DNA from: Xanthostigma xanthostigma
Taxonomy: Eukaryota > Arthropoda > Insecta > Raphidioptera > Raphidiidae
Assembly: GCA_963575645.1 (NCBI GenBank)
Contig: OY754470.1
Location: 32,532,501-32,596,500, forward strand
Reading direction: 5' to 3'
DNA length: 64,000 nt
The notes under the pieces were generated by a model, which ran no database searches, was not told the DNA's origin, and saw nothing but the letters and a program-made list of their open reading frames with translations. The position numbers and the translations under genes are program-made. Within the stretch, counting starts at the first letter, position 1; every line of letters starts with the position of its first letter. This document shows positions 1-12,700 of the stretch, in pieces.

Positions 1-3000
1 CAGTTTGCATTTTCTTATGAGAGAATGACCCAAACCTGAATGTTATAGTGTAAATAGACTTACCCTCATGAAATAAAGCAATTTTGCCTATAAAGACTCA
101 TTTGCACCTAATTGTCGTAAAGCATGTAAAAACTGCTTGTCTGCGTTTAAACAATGGTTAATATGCAGTTTGCATTTTCTTATGAGAGAATGATCCAAAC
201 CTGAATGTTATAGTGTAAATAGACTTACCTTCATGAAATAAAGCAATTTTGCCTATAAGGACTCATTTGCCCCTAATTGTCATAAAGCATGTAAAAACTG
301 CTTTGATGCGTTAAAATAATGGTTAATATGCAGATTGCATTTTCTTATGAGAGAATGATCCAAACCTGAATGTTATAGTGTAAATAGACTTACCTTTGTA
401 AAATAAAGCAATTTTGCCTATAAGGACTCATTTGCACGCAATTGTCGTGAAGCATGTATAAACTGCTTGTCTGCGTGAAAATGATAGTAAATATGCAGTT
501 TGCATTTTCTTATGAGAGAATGATCCAAACCTGAATGTTATAATGTAAATAGAGTTACCTTTGTAAAATAAAGCAATTTTGCCTATAAGGACTTATTTGC
601 ACGCAATTGTCGTGAAGCATGTAAAAAGTAAAAACTGCTTGTCTGCGTGAAAATGATAGTAAATATGCAGTTTGCATTTTCTTATGAGAGAATGATCCAA
701 ACCTGAATGTTATAGTGTAAATAGACTTACCTTTGTAAAATAAAGCAATTTTGCCTATAAGGACTCATTTGCACGCAATTGTCGTGAAGCATGTAAAAAC
801 TGCTTGTATGCGTTAAAATGATAGTAAATATGCAGTTTGCATTTTCTTATGAGAGAAGGATCCAAACCTGAATGTTATAATGTAAATAGACTTACCTTCA
901 TGATATAAAGCAATTTTGCTTATAAGGACTCATTTGCACGCAATTGTCGTGAAGCATATAAAAACTGCTTGTCTGCGTTAAAATAATGGTTAATATGCAG
1001 TTTGCATTTCTTATGAGAGAATGATCCAAACCTGAATGTTATAGTGAAAGTAGACTTACCTTTGTGAAATAAAACAATTTTGCCTTTAAGGACTTATTTC
1101 CACCTAATTGTCGTAAAACATGTGAAAACTGCTTGTCTGCGTGAAAATGATAGTAAATATGCAGTTTGCATTTTCTTATGAGAGAATGATCCAAACCTGA
1201 ATGTTATAGTGTAAATAGACTTACCTTTGTAAAATAAAGCAATTTTGCTTATAAGGACTCATTTGCACGCAATTGTCGTGAAGCATATAAAAACTGCTTG
1301 TCTGCGTTAAAATAATGGTTAATATGCAGTTTGCATTTTCTTATGAGAGAATGATCCAAACCTGAATGTTATAGTGAAAGTAGACTTACCTTTGTGAAAT
1401 AAAACAATTTTGCCTTTAAGGACTTATTTCCACCTAATTGTCGTAAAACATGTGAAAACTGCTTGTCTGCGTGAAAATGATAGTAAATATGCAGTTTGCA
1501 TTTTCTTATGAGAGAATGATCCAAACCTGAATGTTATAGTGTAAATGAACTTACCTTAATGAAATAAAGCAATTTTGCCTATAAGGACTCATTTGCCCCT
1601 AATTGTAATAAAGCATGTAAAAACTGCTTGTATGCGTTAAAATAATGGTTAATATGCAGTTAGCATTTTCTTATGAGAGAAGGATCCAAACCTGAATGTT
1701 ATAGTGTAAATAGACTTACCTTTGTAAAATAAAGTAATTTTGCTTATAAGGACTCATTTGCACGCAATTGTCGTGAAGCATATAAAAACTGCTTGTCTGC
1801 GTTGAAATAATGGTTAATATGCAGTTTGCATTTTCTTATGAGAGAATGATCCAAACCTTAATGTTATAGTGTAAATAGACTTACCTTCATGAATTCAAGC
1901 AATTTTGCCTATAAGGACTCATTTGCCCCTAATTGTCATAAAGCATGTAAAAACTGCTTGTATGCGTTAAAATAATGGTTAATATGCAGTTTGCATTTTC
2001 TTATGAGAGAAGAATCCAAACCTGAATGTTATAGTGTAAATAGACTTACCTTTGTAAAATAAAGCAATTTTGCTTATAAGGACTCATTTGCACGCAATTG
2101 TCGTGAAGCATATAAAAACTGCTTGTCTGCGTTGAAATAATGGTTAATATGCAGTTTGCATTTTCTTATGAGAGAATGATCCAAACCTGAATGTTATAGT
2201 GAAAGTAGACTTACCTTTATGAAATAAAACAATTTTGCCTTTAAAGACTTATTTCCACCTAATTGTCGTAAAACATGTGAAAACTGCTTGTCTGCGTGAA
2301 AATGATAGTAAATATGCAGTTTGCATTTTCTTATGAGAGAATGATCCAAACCTGAATGTTATAGTGTAAATGAACTCACCTTAATGAAATAAAGCAATTT
2401 TGCCTATAAGGACTCATTTGCATCTAATTGTCATAAAGCATGTAAAAACTGCTTGTATGCGTTAAAATAATGGTTAATATGCAGTTTGCATTTTCTTATG
2501 AGAGAATGATCTAAACCTGAATGTTATAGTGTAAATAGACTTACCTTTGTAAAATAAAGCAATTTTGCCTATAAGCACTCATTTGCACGCAATTGTCGTG
2601 ATTCATGTAAAAACTGCTTGTCTGCGTTAAAATAATGGTTAATATGCAGTTTGCATTTTCTTATGAGAGAATGATCCAAACCTGAATGTTATAATGTAAA
2701 TAGACTTACCTTTGTAAAATAAAGCAATTTTGCCTATAAGGACTTATTTGCACGCAATTGTCGTGAAGCATGTAAAAAGTAAAAACTGCTTGTCTGCGTG
2801 AAAATGATAGTAAATATGCAGTTTGCATTTTCTTATGAGAGAATGATCCAAACCTGAATGTTATAGTGTAAATAGACTTACCTTTGTAAAATAAAGCAAT
2901 TTTGCCTATAAGGACTTATTTGCACGCAATTGTCGTGAAGCATGTAAAAACAGCTTGTCTGCGTTAAAATAATGGTTAATATGCAGTTTACATTTTCTTA

Positions 3001-4466
3001 TGAGAGAATGATCCAAACCTGAAAGTTTTAGTGTAAATAGACTTACCCTCATGAAATAAAGCAATTTTGCCTATAAAGACTCATTTGCACCTAATTGTCA
3101 TAAAGCATGTAAAAACTGCTTGTATGCGTTAAAATGATAGTAAATATGCAGTTTGCATTTTCTTATGAGAGAATGATCCAAACCTGAATGTTATAGTGTA
3201 AATAGACTTACCTTTGTAAAATAAAGCAATTTTGCCTATAAGGACTCATTTGCACGCAATTGTCGTGAAGCATGTAAAAACTGCTTGTCTGCGTTTAAAT
3301 AATGGATAATATGCAGTTTGCATTTTCTTATAAGAGAATGATCCAAACCTGAATGTTATAGTGTAAATAGACTTACCTTCATGAAATAAAGCAATTTTGC
3401 CTATAAGGACTCATTTGCCCCTAATTGTCATAAAGCATGTAAAAACTGCTTGTATGCGTTAAAATAATGGTTAATATGCAGTTTGCATTTTCTTATGAGA
3501 GAATGATCCAAACCTGAATGTTATAGTGAAAATAGACTTACCTTTGTAAAATAACGCAATTTTGCCTATAAGGACTCATTTGCACGCAATTGTCGTGAAG
3601 CATGTAAAAACTGCTTGTCTGCGTTAAAATAATGGTTAATATGCAGTTTGCATTTTCTTATGAGAGAATGATCCAAACCTGAATGTTTTAGTGTAAATAG
3701 ACTTACCCTCATAAAATAAAGCAATTTTGCCTATAAGGACTTATTTGCCCCTTATTGTCATAAAGCATGTAAAAACTGCTTATATGCGTTAAAATAATGT
3801 ATAATATGCAGTTTGCATTTTCTTATGAGAGAATGATCCAAACCTGAATGTTTTAGTGTAAATAGACTTACCCTCATGAAATAAAGCAATTTTGCCTATA
3901 AAGACTCATTTGCACCTAATTGTCGTAAAGCATGTAAAAACTGCTTGTCTGCGTTTAAATAATGGTTAATATGCAGTTTGCATTTTCTTATGAGAGAAAG
4001 ATCCAAACCTGAATGTTATAGTGTAAATAGACTTACCTTAATGAAATAAAGCAATTTTGCCTATAAGGACTCATTTGCCCCTAATTGTCATAAAGCATGT
4101 AAAAACTGCTTGTATGCGTTAAAATAATGGTTAATATGCCGTTTGCATTTTCTTATGAGAGAAGGATCCAAACCTGAATGTTATAGTGTAAATAGACTTA
4201 CCTTTGTAAAATAAAGCAATTTTGCTTATAAGGACTCATTTGCACGCAATTGTCGTGAGGCATATAAAAACTGCTTGTCTGCGTTAAAATAATGGTTAAT
4301 ATGCAGTTTGCATTTCTTATGAGAGAATGATCCAAACCTGAGTGTTATAGTGAAAGTAGACTTACCTTTGTGAAATAAAACAATTTTGCCTTTAAGGACT
4401 TATTTCCACCTAATTGTCGTAAAACATGTGAAAACTGCTTGTCTGCGTGAAAATGATAGTAAATAT

Positions 4467-4631
4467 GCAGTTTGCATTTTCTTATGAGAGAATGATCCAA
4501 ACCTGAATGTTATAGTGTAAATAGACTTACCTTTGTAAAATAAAGCAATTTTGCTTATAAGGACTCATTTGCACGCAATTGTCGTGAAGCATATAAAAAC
4601 TGCTTGTCTGCGTTAAAATAATGGTTAATAT
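4467..4631 (+). repeat. Satellite monomer, subfamily A (example)
   Basis: Subfamily A is marked by TTTGTAAAATAAAGC in mid-unit and CACGCAATTGTCGTGAAGC in the second half. It is one of the commonest forms and often alternates with subfamily D. The CACG...CGTG part is an imperfect dyad around CAATTG that the other subfamilies have lost. Confidence 0.9.
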
Positions 4632-4796
4632 GCAGTTTGCATTTTCTTATGAGAGAATGATCCAAACCTGAATGTTATAGTGAAAGTAGACTTACCTTTG
4701 TGAAATAAAACAATTTTGCCTTTAAGGACTTATTTCCACCTAATTGTCGTAAAACATGTGAAAACTGCTTGTCTGCGTGAAAATGATAGTAAATAT
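4632..4796 (+). repeat. Satellite monomer, subfamily D (example)
   Basis: Subfamily D is the most distinct form: GAAAGTAGACTT instead of GTAAATAGACTT, TTTGTGAAATAAAACAA, CTTTAAGGACTTA, TTTCCACCTAATTG, and AAAACATGTGAAAACTGC. It usually follows an A monomer, giving A-D-A-D runs such as 4302-4796. Confidence 0.9.
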
Positions 4797-4961
4797 GCAG
4801 TTTGCATTTTCTTATGAGAGAAAGATCCAAACCTGAATGTTATAGTGTAAATAGACTTACCTTCATGAAATAAAGCAATTTTGCCTATAAGGACTCATTT
4901 GCCCCTAATTGTCATAAAGCATGTAAAAACTGCTTGTATGCGTTAAAATAATGTATAATAT
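4797..4961 (+). repeat. Satellite monomer, subfamily B (example)
   Basis: Subfamily B is marked by TTCATGAAATAAAGC, then CCCCTAATTGTCATAAAGC, and usually TTGTATGCG before the end of the unit. Many copies read GAGAGAAAGATCC where others read GAGAGAATGATCC. Confidence 0.9.
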
Positions 4962-7900
4962 GCAGTTTGCATTTTCTTATGAGAGAATGATCCAAACCTG
5001 AATGTTATAGTGAAAATAGACTTACCTTTGTAAAATAAAGCCTTTTTGCCTATAAGGACTCATTTGCACGCAATTGTCGTGAAGCATGTAAAAACTGCTT
5101 GTCTGCGTTAAAATAATGGTTAATATGCAGTTTGCATTTTCTTATGAGAGAATGATCCAAACCTGAATGTTATAGTGTAAATAGACTTACCCTCATGAAA
5201 TAAAGCAATTTTGCCTATAAAGACTCATTTGCACCTAATTGTCATAAAGCATGTAAAAACTGCTTGTATGCGTTAAAATGATAGTAAATATGCAGTTTGA
5301 ATTTTCGTATGAGAGAATGACCCAAACCTGAATGTTATAGTGTAAATAGACTTACCCTCATGAAATAAAGCAATTTTGCCTATAAAGACTCATTTGCACC
5401 TAATTGTCGTAAAGCATGTAAAAACTGCTTGTCTGCGTTTAAATAATGGTTAATATGCAGTTTGCATTTTCTTATGAGAGAATGACCCAAACCTGAATGT
5501 TATAGTGTAAATAGACTTACCTTCATGAAATAAAGCAATTTTGCCTATAAGGACTCATTTGCCCCTAATTGTCATAAAGCATGTAAAAACTGCTTTAATG
5601 CGTTAAAATAATGGTTAATATGCAGATTGCATTTTCTTATGAGAGAATGATCCAAACCTGAATGTTATAGTGTAAATAGACTTACCTTTGTAAAATAGAG
5701 CAATTTTGCCTATAAGGACTCATTTGCACGCAATTGTCGTGAAGCATGTAAAAACTGCATGTCTGCGTGAAAATGATAGTAAATATGCAGTTTGCATTTT
5801 CTTATGAGAGAATGATCCAAACCTTAATGTTATATTGTAAATAGAGTTACCTTTGTAAAATAAAGCAATTTAGCCTATAAGGACTCATTTGCACGCAATT
5901 GTCGTGAAGCATGTAAAAACTGCTTGTCTGCGTTAAAATAATGGTTAATATGCAGTTTACATTTTCTTATGAGAGAATGATCCAAACCTGAGAGTTTTAG
6001 TGTAAATAGACTTACCCTCATGAAATAAAGCAATTTTGCCTATAAAGACTCATTTGCACCTAATTGTCGTAAAGCATGTAAAAACTGCTTGTCTGCGTTT
6101 AAATAATGGTTAATATGCAGTTTGCATTTTCTTATGAGAGAATGATCCAAACCTGAATGTTATAGTGTAAATAGACTTACCTTCATGAAATAAAGCAATT
6201 TTGCCTATAAGGACTCATTTGCCCCTTATTGTCATAAAGCATGTAAAAACTGCTTGTATGCGTTAAAATAATGTATAATATGCAGTTTGCATTTTCTTAT
6301 GAGAGAATGATCCAAACCTGAATTTTATAGTGAAAATAGACTTACCTTTGTAAAATAAAGCAATTTTGCCTATAAGGACTCATTTGCACGCAATTGTCGT
6401 GAAGCATGTAAAAACTGCTTGTTTCCGTAAAAATGATAGTAAATATGCAGTTTGCATTTTCTTATGAGAGAATGATCCAAACCTAAATGTTATAGTGTAA
6501 ATAGACTTACCCTCATGAAATAAAGCAATTTTGCCTATAAAGACTCATTTGCACCTAATTGTCGTAAAGCATGTAAAAACTGCTTGTCTGCGTTTAAATA
6601 ATGGTTAATATGCAGTTTGCATTTTCTTATGAGAGAAAGATCCAAACCTGAATGTTATAGTGTAAATAGACTTACCTTCATGAAATAAAACAATTTTGCC
6701 TATAAGGACTCATTTGCCCCTAATTGTCATAAAGCATGTAAAAACTGCTTGTATGCGTTAAAATAATGGTTAATATGCAGTTTGCATTTTCTTATGAGAA
6801 AAGGATCCAAACCTGAATGTTATAGTGTAAATAGACTTACCTTTGTAAAATAAAGCAATTTTGCTTATAGTGACTCATTTGCACGCAATTGTCGTGAAGC
6901 ATATAAAAACTGCTTGTCTGCGTTAAAATTATAATTAATATGCAGTTTGCATTTTCTTATGAGAGAATGATCCAAACCTGAATGTTATAGTGAAAGTAGA
7001 CTTACCTTTGTGAAATAAAACAATTTTGCCTTTAAGGACTTACTTCCACCTAATTGTCGTAAAACATGTAAAAACTGCTTGTCTGCGTGAAAATGATAGT
7101 AAATATGCAGTTTGCATTTTCTTATGAGAGAATGATCCAAACCTGAATGTTATAGTGTAAATAGACTTACCTTTGTAAAATAAAGCAATTTTGCCTATAA
7201 GGACTCATTTGCACGCAATTGTCGTGAAGCATGTAAAAACTGCTTGTCTGCGTGAAATTGATAGTAAATATGCAGTTTGCATTTTCTTATGAGAGAATGA
7301 TCCAAACCTGAATGTTATAGTGTAAATAGACTTACCTTCATAAAATAAAGCAATTTTGCCTATAAGGACTCATTTGCCCCTAATTGTCATAAAGCATGTA
7401 AAAACTGCTTGTCAGCGTTAAAATAATGGTTAATATGTAGTTTGCATTTTCTTATGAGAAAATTATCCAAACCTGAATGTTATAGTGTAAATAGACTTAC
7501 CTTTGTAAAATAAAGCAATTTTGCCTATGAGGACTCATTTGCACGCAATTGTCGTGAAGCATGTAAAAACTGCTTGTTTGCGTAAAAATGATAGTAAATA
7601 TGCAGTTTGCATTTTCTTATGAGAGAATGATCCAAACCTGAATGTTATAGTGTAAATAGACTTACCTTTCTAAAATAACGCAATTTTGCCTATAAGGACT
7701 CATTTGCACGCAATTGTTGTGAAGCATGTAAAAACTGCTTGTCTGCGTTCAAATAATGGTTAATATGCAGTTTGCATTTTCTTATGAGAGAATGATCCAA
7801 ACCTGAATTTTATAGTGTAAATAGACTTACCTTCATGAATTAAAGCAATTTTGCCTATAAGGACTCATTTGCCCCTAATTGTCATAAAGCATGTAAAAAC

Positions 7901-8096
7901 TGCTTGTATGCGTTAAAATAATGGTTAATATGCAGTTTGCATTTTCTTATGAGAGAAAGATCCAAACCTGAATGTTATAGTGTAAATAGACTTACCATCA
8001 TAAAATAAAGCAATTTTGCCTATAAGGACTTATTTGCCCCTTATTGTCATAAAGCATGTAAAAACTGCTTATATGCGTTAAAATAATGTATAATAT

Positions 8097-8261
8097 GCAG
8101 TTTGCATTTTCTTATGAGAGAATGATCCAAACCTGAATGTTTTAGTGTAAATAGACTTACCCTCATGAAATAAAGCAATTTTGCCTATAAAGACTCATTT
8201 GCACCTAATTGTCGTAAAGCATGTAAAAACTGCTTGTCTGCGTTTAAATAATGGTTAATAT
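8097..8261 (+). repeat. Satellite monomer, subfamily C (example)
   Basis: Subfamily C is marked by CTCATGAAATAAAGC, TATAAAGACTC (instead of TATAAGGACTC), CACCTAATTGTCGTAAAGC and TCTGCGTTTAAATAATGG. The transposon landed in a monomer flanked by C-like sequence. Confidence 0.9.
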
Positions 8262-11200
8262 GCAGTTTGCATTTTCTTATGAGAGAAAGATCCAAACCTG
8301 AATGTTATAGTGTAAATAGACTTACCTTAATGAAATAAAGCAATTTTGCCTATAAGGACTCATTTGCCCCTAATTGTCATAAAGCATGTAAAAACTGCTT
8401 GTATGCGTTAAAATAATGGTTAATATGCCGTTTGCATTTTCTTTTGAGAGAAGGATCCAAACCTGAATGTTATAGTGTAAATAGACTAACCTTTGTAAAA
8501 TAAAGCAATTTTGCTTATAAGGACTCATTTGCACGCAATTGTCGTGAAGCATATAAAAACTGCTTGTCTGCGTTAAAATAATGGTTAATATGCAGTTTGC
8601 ATTTCTTATGAGAGAATGATCCAAACCTGAATGTTATAGTGAAAGTAGACTTACCTTTGTGAAATAAAACAATTTTGCCTTTAAGGACTTATTTCCCCCT
8701 AATTGTCGTAAAACATGTGAAAACTGCTTGTCTGCGTGAAAATGATAGTAAATATGCAGTTTGCATTTTCTTATGAGAGAATGATCCAAACCTGAATGTT
8801 ATAGTGTAAATAGACTTACCTTTGTAAAATAAAGCAATTTTGCTTATAAGGACTCATTTGCACGCAATTGTCGTGATGCATATAAAAACTGCTTGTCTGC
8901 GTTAAAATAATGGTTAATATGCAGTTTGCATTTTCTTATGAGAGAATGATCCAAACCTGAATGTTATAGTGAAAGTAGACTTACCTTTGTGAAATAAAAC
9001 AATTTTGCCTTTAAGGACTTATTTCCACCTAATTGTCGTAAAACATGTGAAAACTGCTTGTCTGCGTGAAAATGATAGTAAATATGCAGTTTGCATTTTC
9101 TTATGAGAGAAAGATCCAAACCTGAATGTTATAGTGTAAATAGACTTACCTTCATGAAATAAAGCAATTTTGCCTATAAGGACTCATTTGCCCCTAATTG
9201 TCATAAAGGATGTAAAAACTGCTTGTATGCGTTAAAATAATGTATAATATGCAGTTTGCATTTTCTTATGAGAGAATGATCCAAACCTGAATGTTATAGT
9301 GAAAATAGACTTACCCTCATGAAATAAAGCAATTTTGCCTATAAAGACTCATTTGCACCTAATTGTCATAAAGCATGTAAAAACTGCTTGTATGCGTTAA
9401 AATGATAGTAAATATGCAGTTTGAATTTTCGTATGAGAGAATGACCCAAACCTGAATGTTATAGTGTAAATAGACTTACCCTCATGAAATAAAGCAATTT
9501 TGCTTATAAAGACTCATTTGCACCTAATTGTCGTAAAGCATGTAAAAACTGCTTGTCTGCGTTTAAATAATGGTTAATATGCAGTTTGCATTTTCTTATG
9601 AGAGAATGATCCAAACCTGAATGTTATAGTGTAAATAGACTTACCTTCATGAAATAAAGCAATTTTGCCTATAAGGACTCATTTGCCCCTAATTGTCATA
9701 AAGCATGTAAAAACTGCTTTAATGCGTTAAAATAATGGTTAATATGCAGATTGCATTTTCTTATGAGAGAATGATCCAATCCTGAATGTTATAGTGTAAA
9801 TAGACTTACCTTTGTAAAATAAAGCAATTTTGCCTATAAGGACTCATTTGCACGCAATTGTCGTGAAGCATGTAAAAACTGCTTGTCTGCGTGAAAATGA
9901 TAGTAAATATGCAGTTTGCATTTTCTTATGAGAGAATGATCCAAACCTTAATGTTATAATGTAAATAGAGTTACCTTTGTAAAATAAAGCAATTTTGCCT
10001 ATAAGGACTTATTTGCACGCAATTGTCGTGAAGCATGTAAAAAGTAAAAACTGCTTGTCTGCGTTAAAATAATGGTCAATATGCAGTTTACATTTTCTTA
10101 TGAGAGAATGATCCAAACCTGAAAGTTTTAGTGTAAATAGACTTACCCTCATGAAATAAAGCAATTTTGCCTATAAAGACTCATTTGCACCTAATTGTCG
10201 TAAAGCATGTAAAAACTGCTTGTCTGCGTTTAAATAATGGTTAATATGCAGTTTGCATTTTCTTATGAGAGAAAGATCCAAACCTGAATGTTATAGTGTA
10301 AATAGACTTACCTTCATGAAATAAAACAATTTTGCCTATAAGGACTCATTTGCCCCTAATTGTCATAAAGCATGTAAAAACTGCTTGTATGCGTTAAAAT
10401 AATGGTTAATATGCAGTTTGCATTTTCTTATGAGAGAAGGATCCAAACCTGAATGTTATAGTGTAAATAGACTTACCTTTGTAAAATAAAGCAATTTTGC
10501 TTATAGTGACTCATTTGCACGCAATTGTCGTGAAGCATATAAAAACTGCTTGTCTGCGTTAAAATTATAGTTAATATGCAGTTTGCATTTTCTTATGAGA
10601 GAATGATCCAAACCTGAATGTTATAGTGAAAGTAGACTTACCTTTGTGAAATAAAACAATTTTGCCTTTAAGGACTTACTTCCACCTAATTGTCGTAAAA
10701 CATGTAAAAACTGCTTGTCTGCGTGAAAATGATAGTAAATATGCAGTTTGCATTTTCTTATGAGAGAATGATCCAAACCTGAATGTTATAGTGTAAATAG
10801 ACTTACCTTTGTAAAATAAAGCAATTTTGCCTATAAGGACTCATTTGCACGCAATTGTCGTGAAGCATGTAAAAACTGCTTGTCTGCGTGAAATTGATAG
10901 TAAATATGCAGTTTGCATTTTCTTATGAGAGAATGATCCAAACCTGAATGTTATAGTGTAAATAGACTTACCTTCATAAAATAAAGCAATTTTGCCTATA
11001 AGGACTCATTTGCCCCTAATTGTCATAAAGCATGTAAAAACTGCTTGTCAGCGTTAAAATAATGGTTAATATGTAGTTTGCATTTTCTTATGAGAAAATT
11101 ATCCAAACCTGAATGTTATAGTGTAAATAGACTTACCTTTGTAAAATAAAGCAATTTTGCCTATAAGGACTCATTTGCACGCAATTGTCGTGAAGCATGT

Positions 11201-12700
11201 AAAAACTGCTTGTTTGCGTAAAAATGATAGTAAATATGCAGTTTGCATTTTCTTATGAGAGAATGATCCAAACCTGAATGTTATAGTGTAAATAGACTTA
11301 CCTTTCTAAAATAACGCAATTTTGCCTATAAGGACTCATTTGCACGCAATTGTTGTGAAGCATGTAAAAACTGCTTGTCTGCGTTTAAATAAGGGTAATA
11401 TGCAGTTTGCATTTTCTTATGAGAGAATGATCTAAACCTGAATGTTATAGTGTAAATGAACTTACCTTAATGAAATAAAGCAATTTTGCCTATAAGGACT
11501 CATTTGCATCTAATTGTCATAAAGCATATAAAAACTGCTTGTCTGCGTTAAAATAATGGTTAATATGCAGTTTGGATTTTCTTATGAGAGAATGATCCAA
11601 ACCTGAATGTTATAGTGTAAATAGACTTACCTTTGTAAAATAAAGCAATTTTGCCTATAAGCACTCATTTGCACGCAATTGTCGTGATTCATGTAAAAAC
11701 TGCTTGTCTGCGTTAAAATGATAGTAAATATGCAGTTTGCATTTTCTTATGAGAGAATGATCCAGACCTGAACGTTATAGTGTAAATAGACTTACTCTCA
11801 TAAAATAAAGCAATTTTGCCTATAAAGATTCATTTGCACCTAATTGTCGTAAAGCATGTGAAATCTGCTTGTCTGCGTTTAAATAATGGTTAATATGCAG
11901 TTTGCATTTTCTTATGAGAGAATGATCCAAACCTGAATGTTATAGTGTAAATAGACTTACCTTTGTAAAATAAAGCAATTTTGCTTATAAGGACTCATTT
12001 GCACGCAATTGTCGTGAAGCATATAAAAACTGCTTGTCTGCGTTAAAATAATGGTTAATATGCAGTTTGCATTTTCTTATGAGAGAATGATCCAAACCTG
12101 AATGTTATAGTGAAAGTAGACTTACCTTTGTGAAATAAAACAATTTTGCCTTTAAGGACTTACTTCCACCTAATTGTCGTAAAACATGTGAAAACTGCTT
12201 GTCTGCGTGAAAATGACAGTAAATATGCAGTTTGCATTTTCTTATGAGAGAATGATCCAAACCTGAATGTGATAGTGTAAATAGACTTACCTTTGTAAAA
12301 TAAAGCAATTTTGCTTATAAGGACTCATTTGCACGCAATTGTCGTGAAGCATATAAAAACTGCTTGTATGCGTTAAAATAATGTATAATATGCAGTTTGC
12401 ATTTTCGTATGAGAGAATGATCCAAACCTGAATGTTTTAGTGTAAATAGACTTACCCTCATGAAATAAAGCAATTTTGCCTATAAAGACTCATTTGCACC
12501 TAATTGTCGTAAAGCATGTAAACACTGCTTCTCTGCGTTTAAATAATGGTTAATATGCAGTTTGCATTTTCTTATGAGAGAAAGATCCAAACCTGAATGT
12601 TATAGTGTAAATAGACTTACCTTAATGAAATAAAGCAATTTTGCCTATAAGGACTCATTTGCCCCTAATTGTCATAAAGCATGTAAAAACTGCTTGTATG
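8240..12700 (+). repeat. 4,460-bp higher-order repeat, copy 1
   Basis: This 27-monomer block is repeated immediately downstream with a fixed offset of 4,460 (27 x 165 plus 5). Rare variants recur at exactly that spacing: CTTTTGAGAG at 8440 and 12900, GTCGTGATGC at 8870 and 13330, and the TCCAGACCTGAACG unit at about 11761 and 16221. The two copies look almost identical; I saw only isolated differences, such as CTATAAGG at 11161 against CTATGAGG at 15621. Confidence 0.88.

Larger units (their letters stand above)
4117..5293 (+). repeat. Satellite block repeated at 17,161
   Basis: The seven-monomer run beginning with the ATGCCGTTTGC variant and including the TAAAGCCTTTTTGCC variant (5041) recurs at 17,161-18,337. 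The offset is about 13,044, apart from a 1-bp deletion (GCATTTCTT) at 4308. Confidence 0.75.
1..11430 (+). repeat. Long satellite duplication, copy 1
   Basis: The order of monomer variants here is reproduced at 18,338-29,935. Shared private variants include GAATTCAAGC (1891 and 20228), the AATTGTAATAAAGC unit (1603 and 19940), AAAAACAGCT (2946 and 21111) and AAGGGTAATATGC (about 11392 and 29890). The offset starts at 18,337 and steps to 18,165, back to 18,335, then 18,500, with each large step equal to one whole monomer gained or lost. The copies part company near 11,430 and 29,935. Confidence 0.85.

Noticed and set aside
8370..8624. Minus-strand reading frame of 84 codons, repeated exactly at 12,830-13,084 and in part at 26,777
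   Set aside because: It runs across satellite monomers and repeats because the 4,460-bp block is duplicated. There is no start context, domain or change in composition, and other copies of the same monomers break the frame.
12105..12308. Minus-strand 67-codon frame, identical at 16,565-16,768
   Set aside because: It is satellite sequence again; the identity comes from the same tandem block and not from coding constraint.
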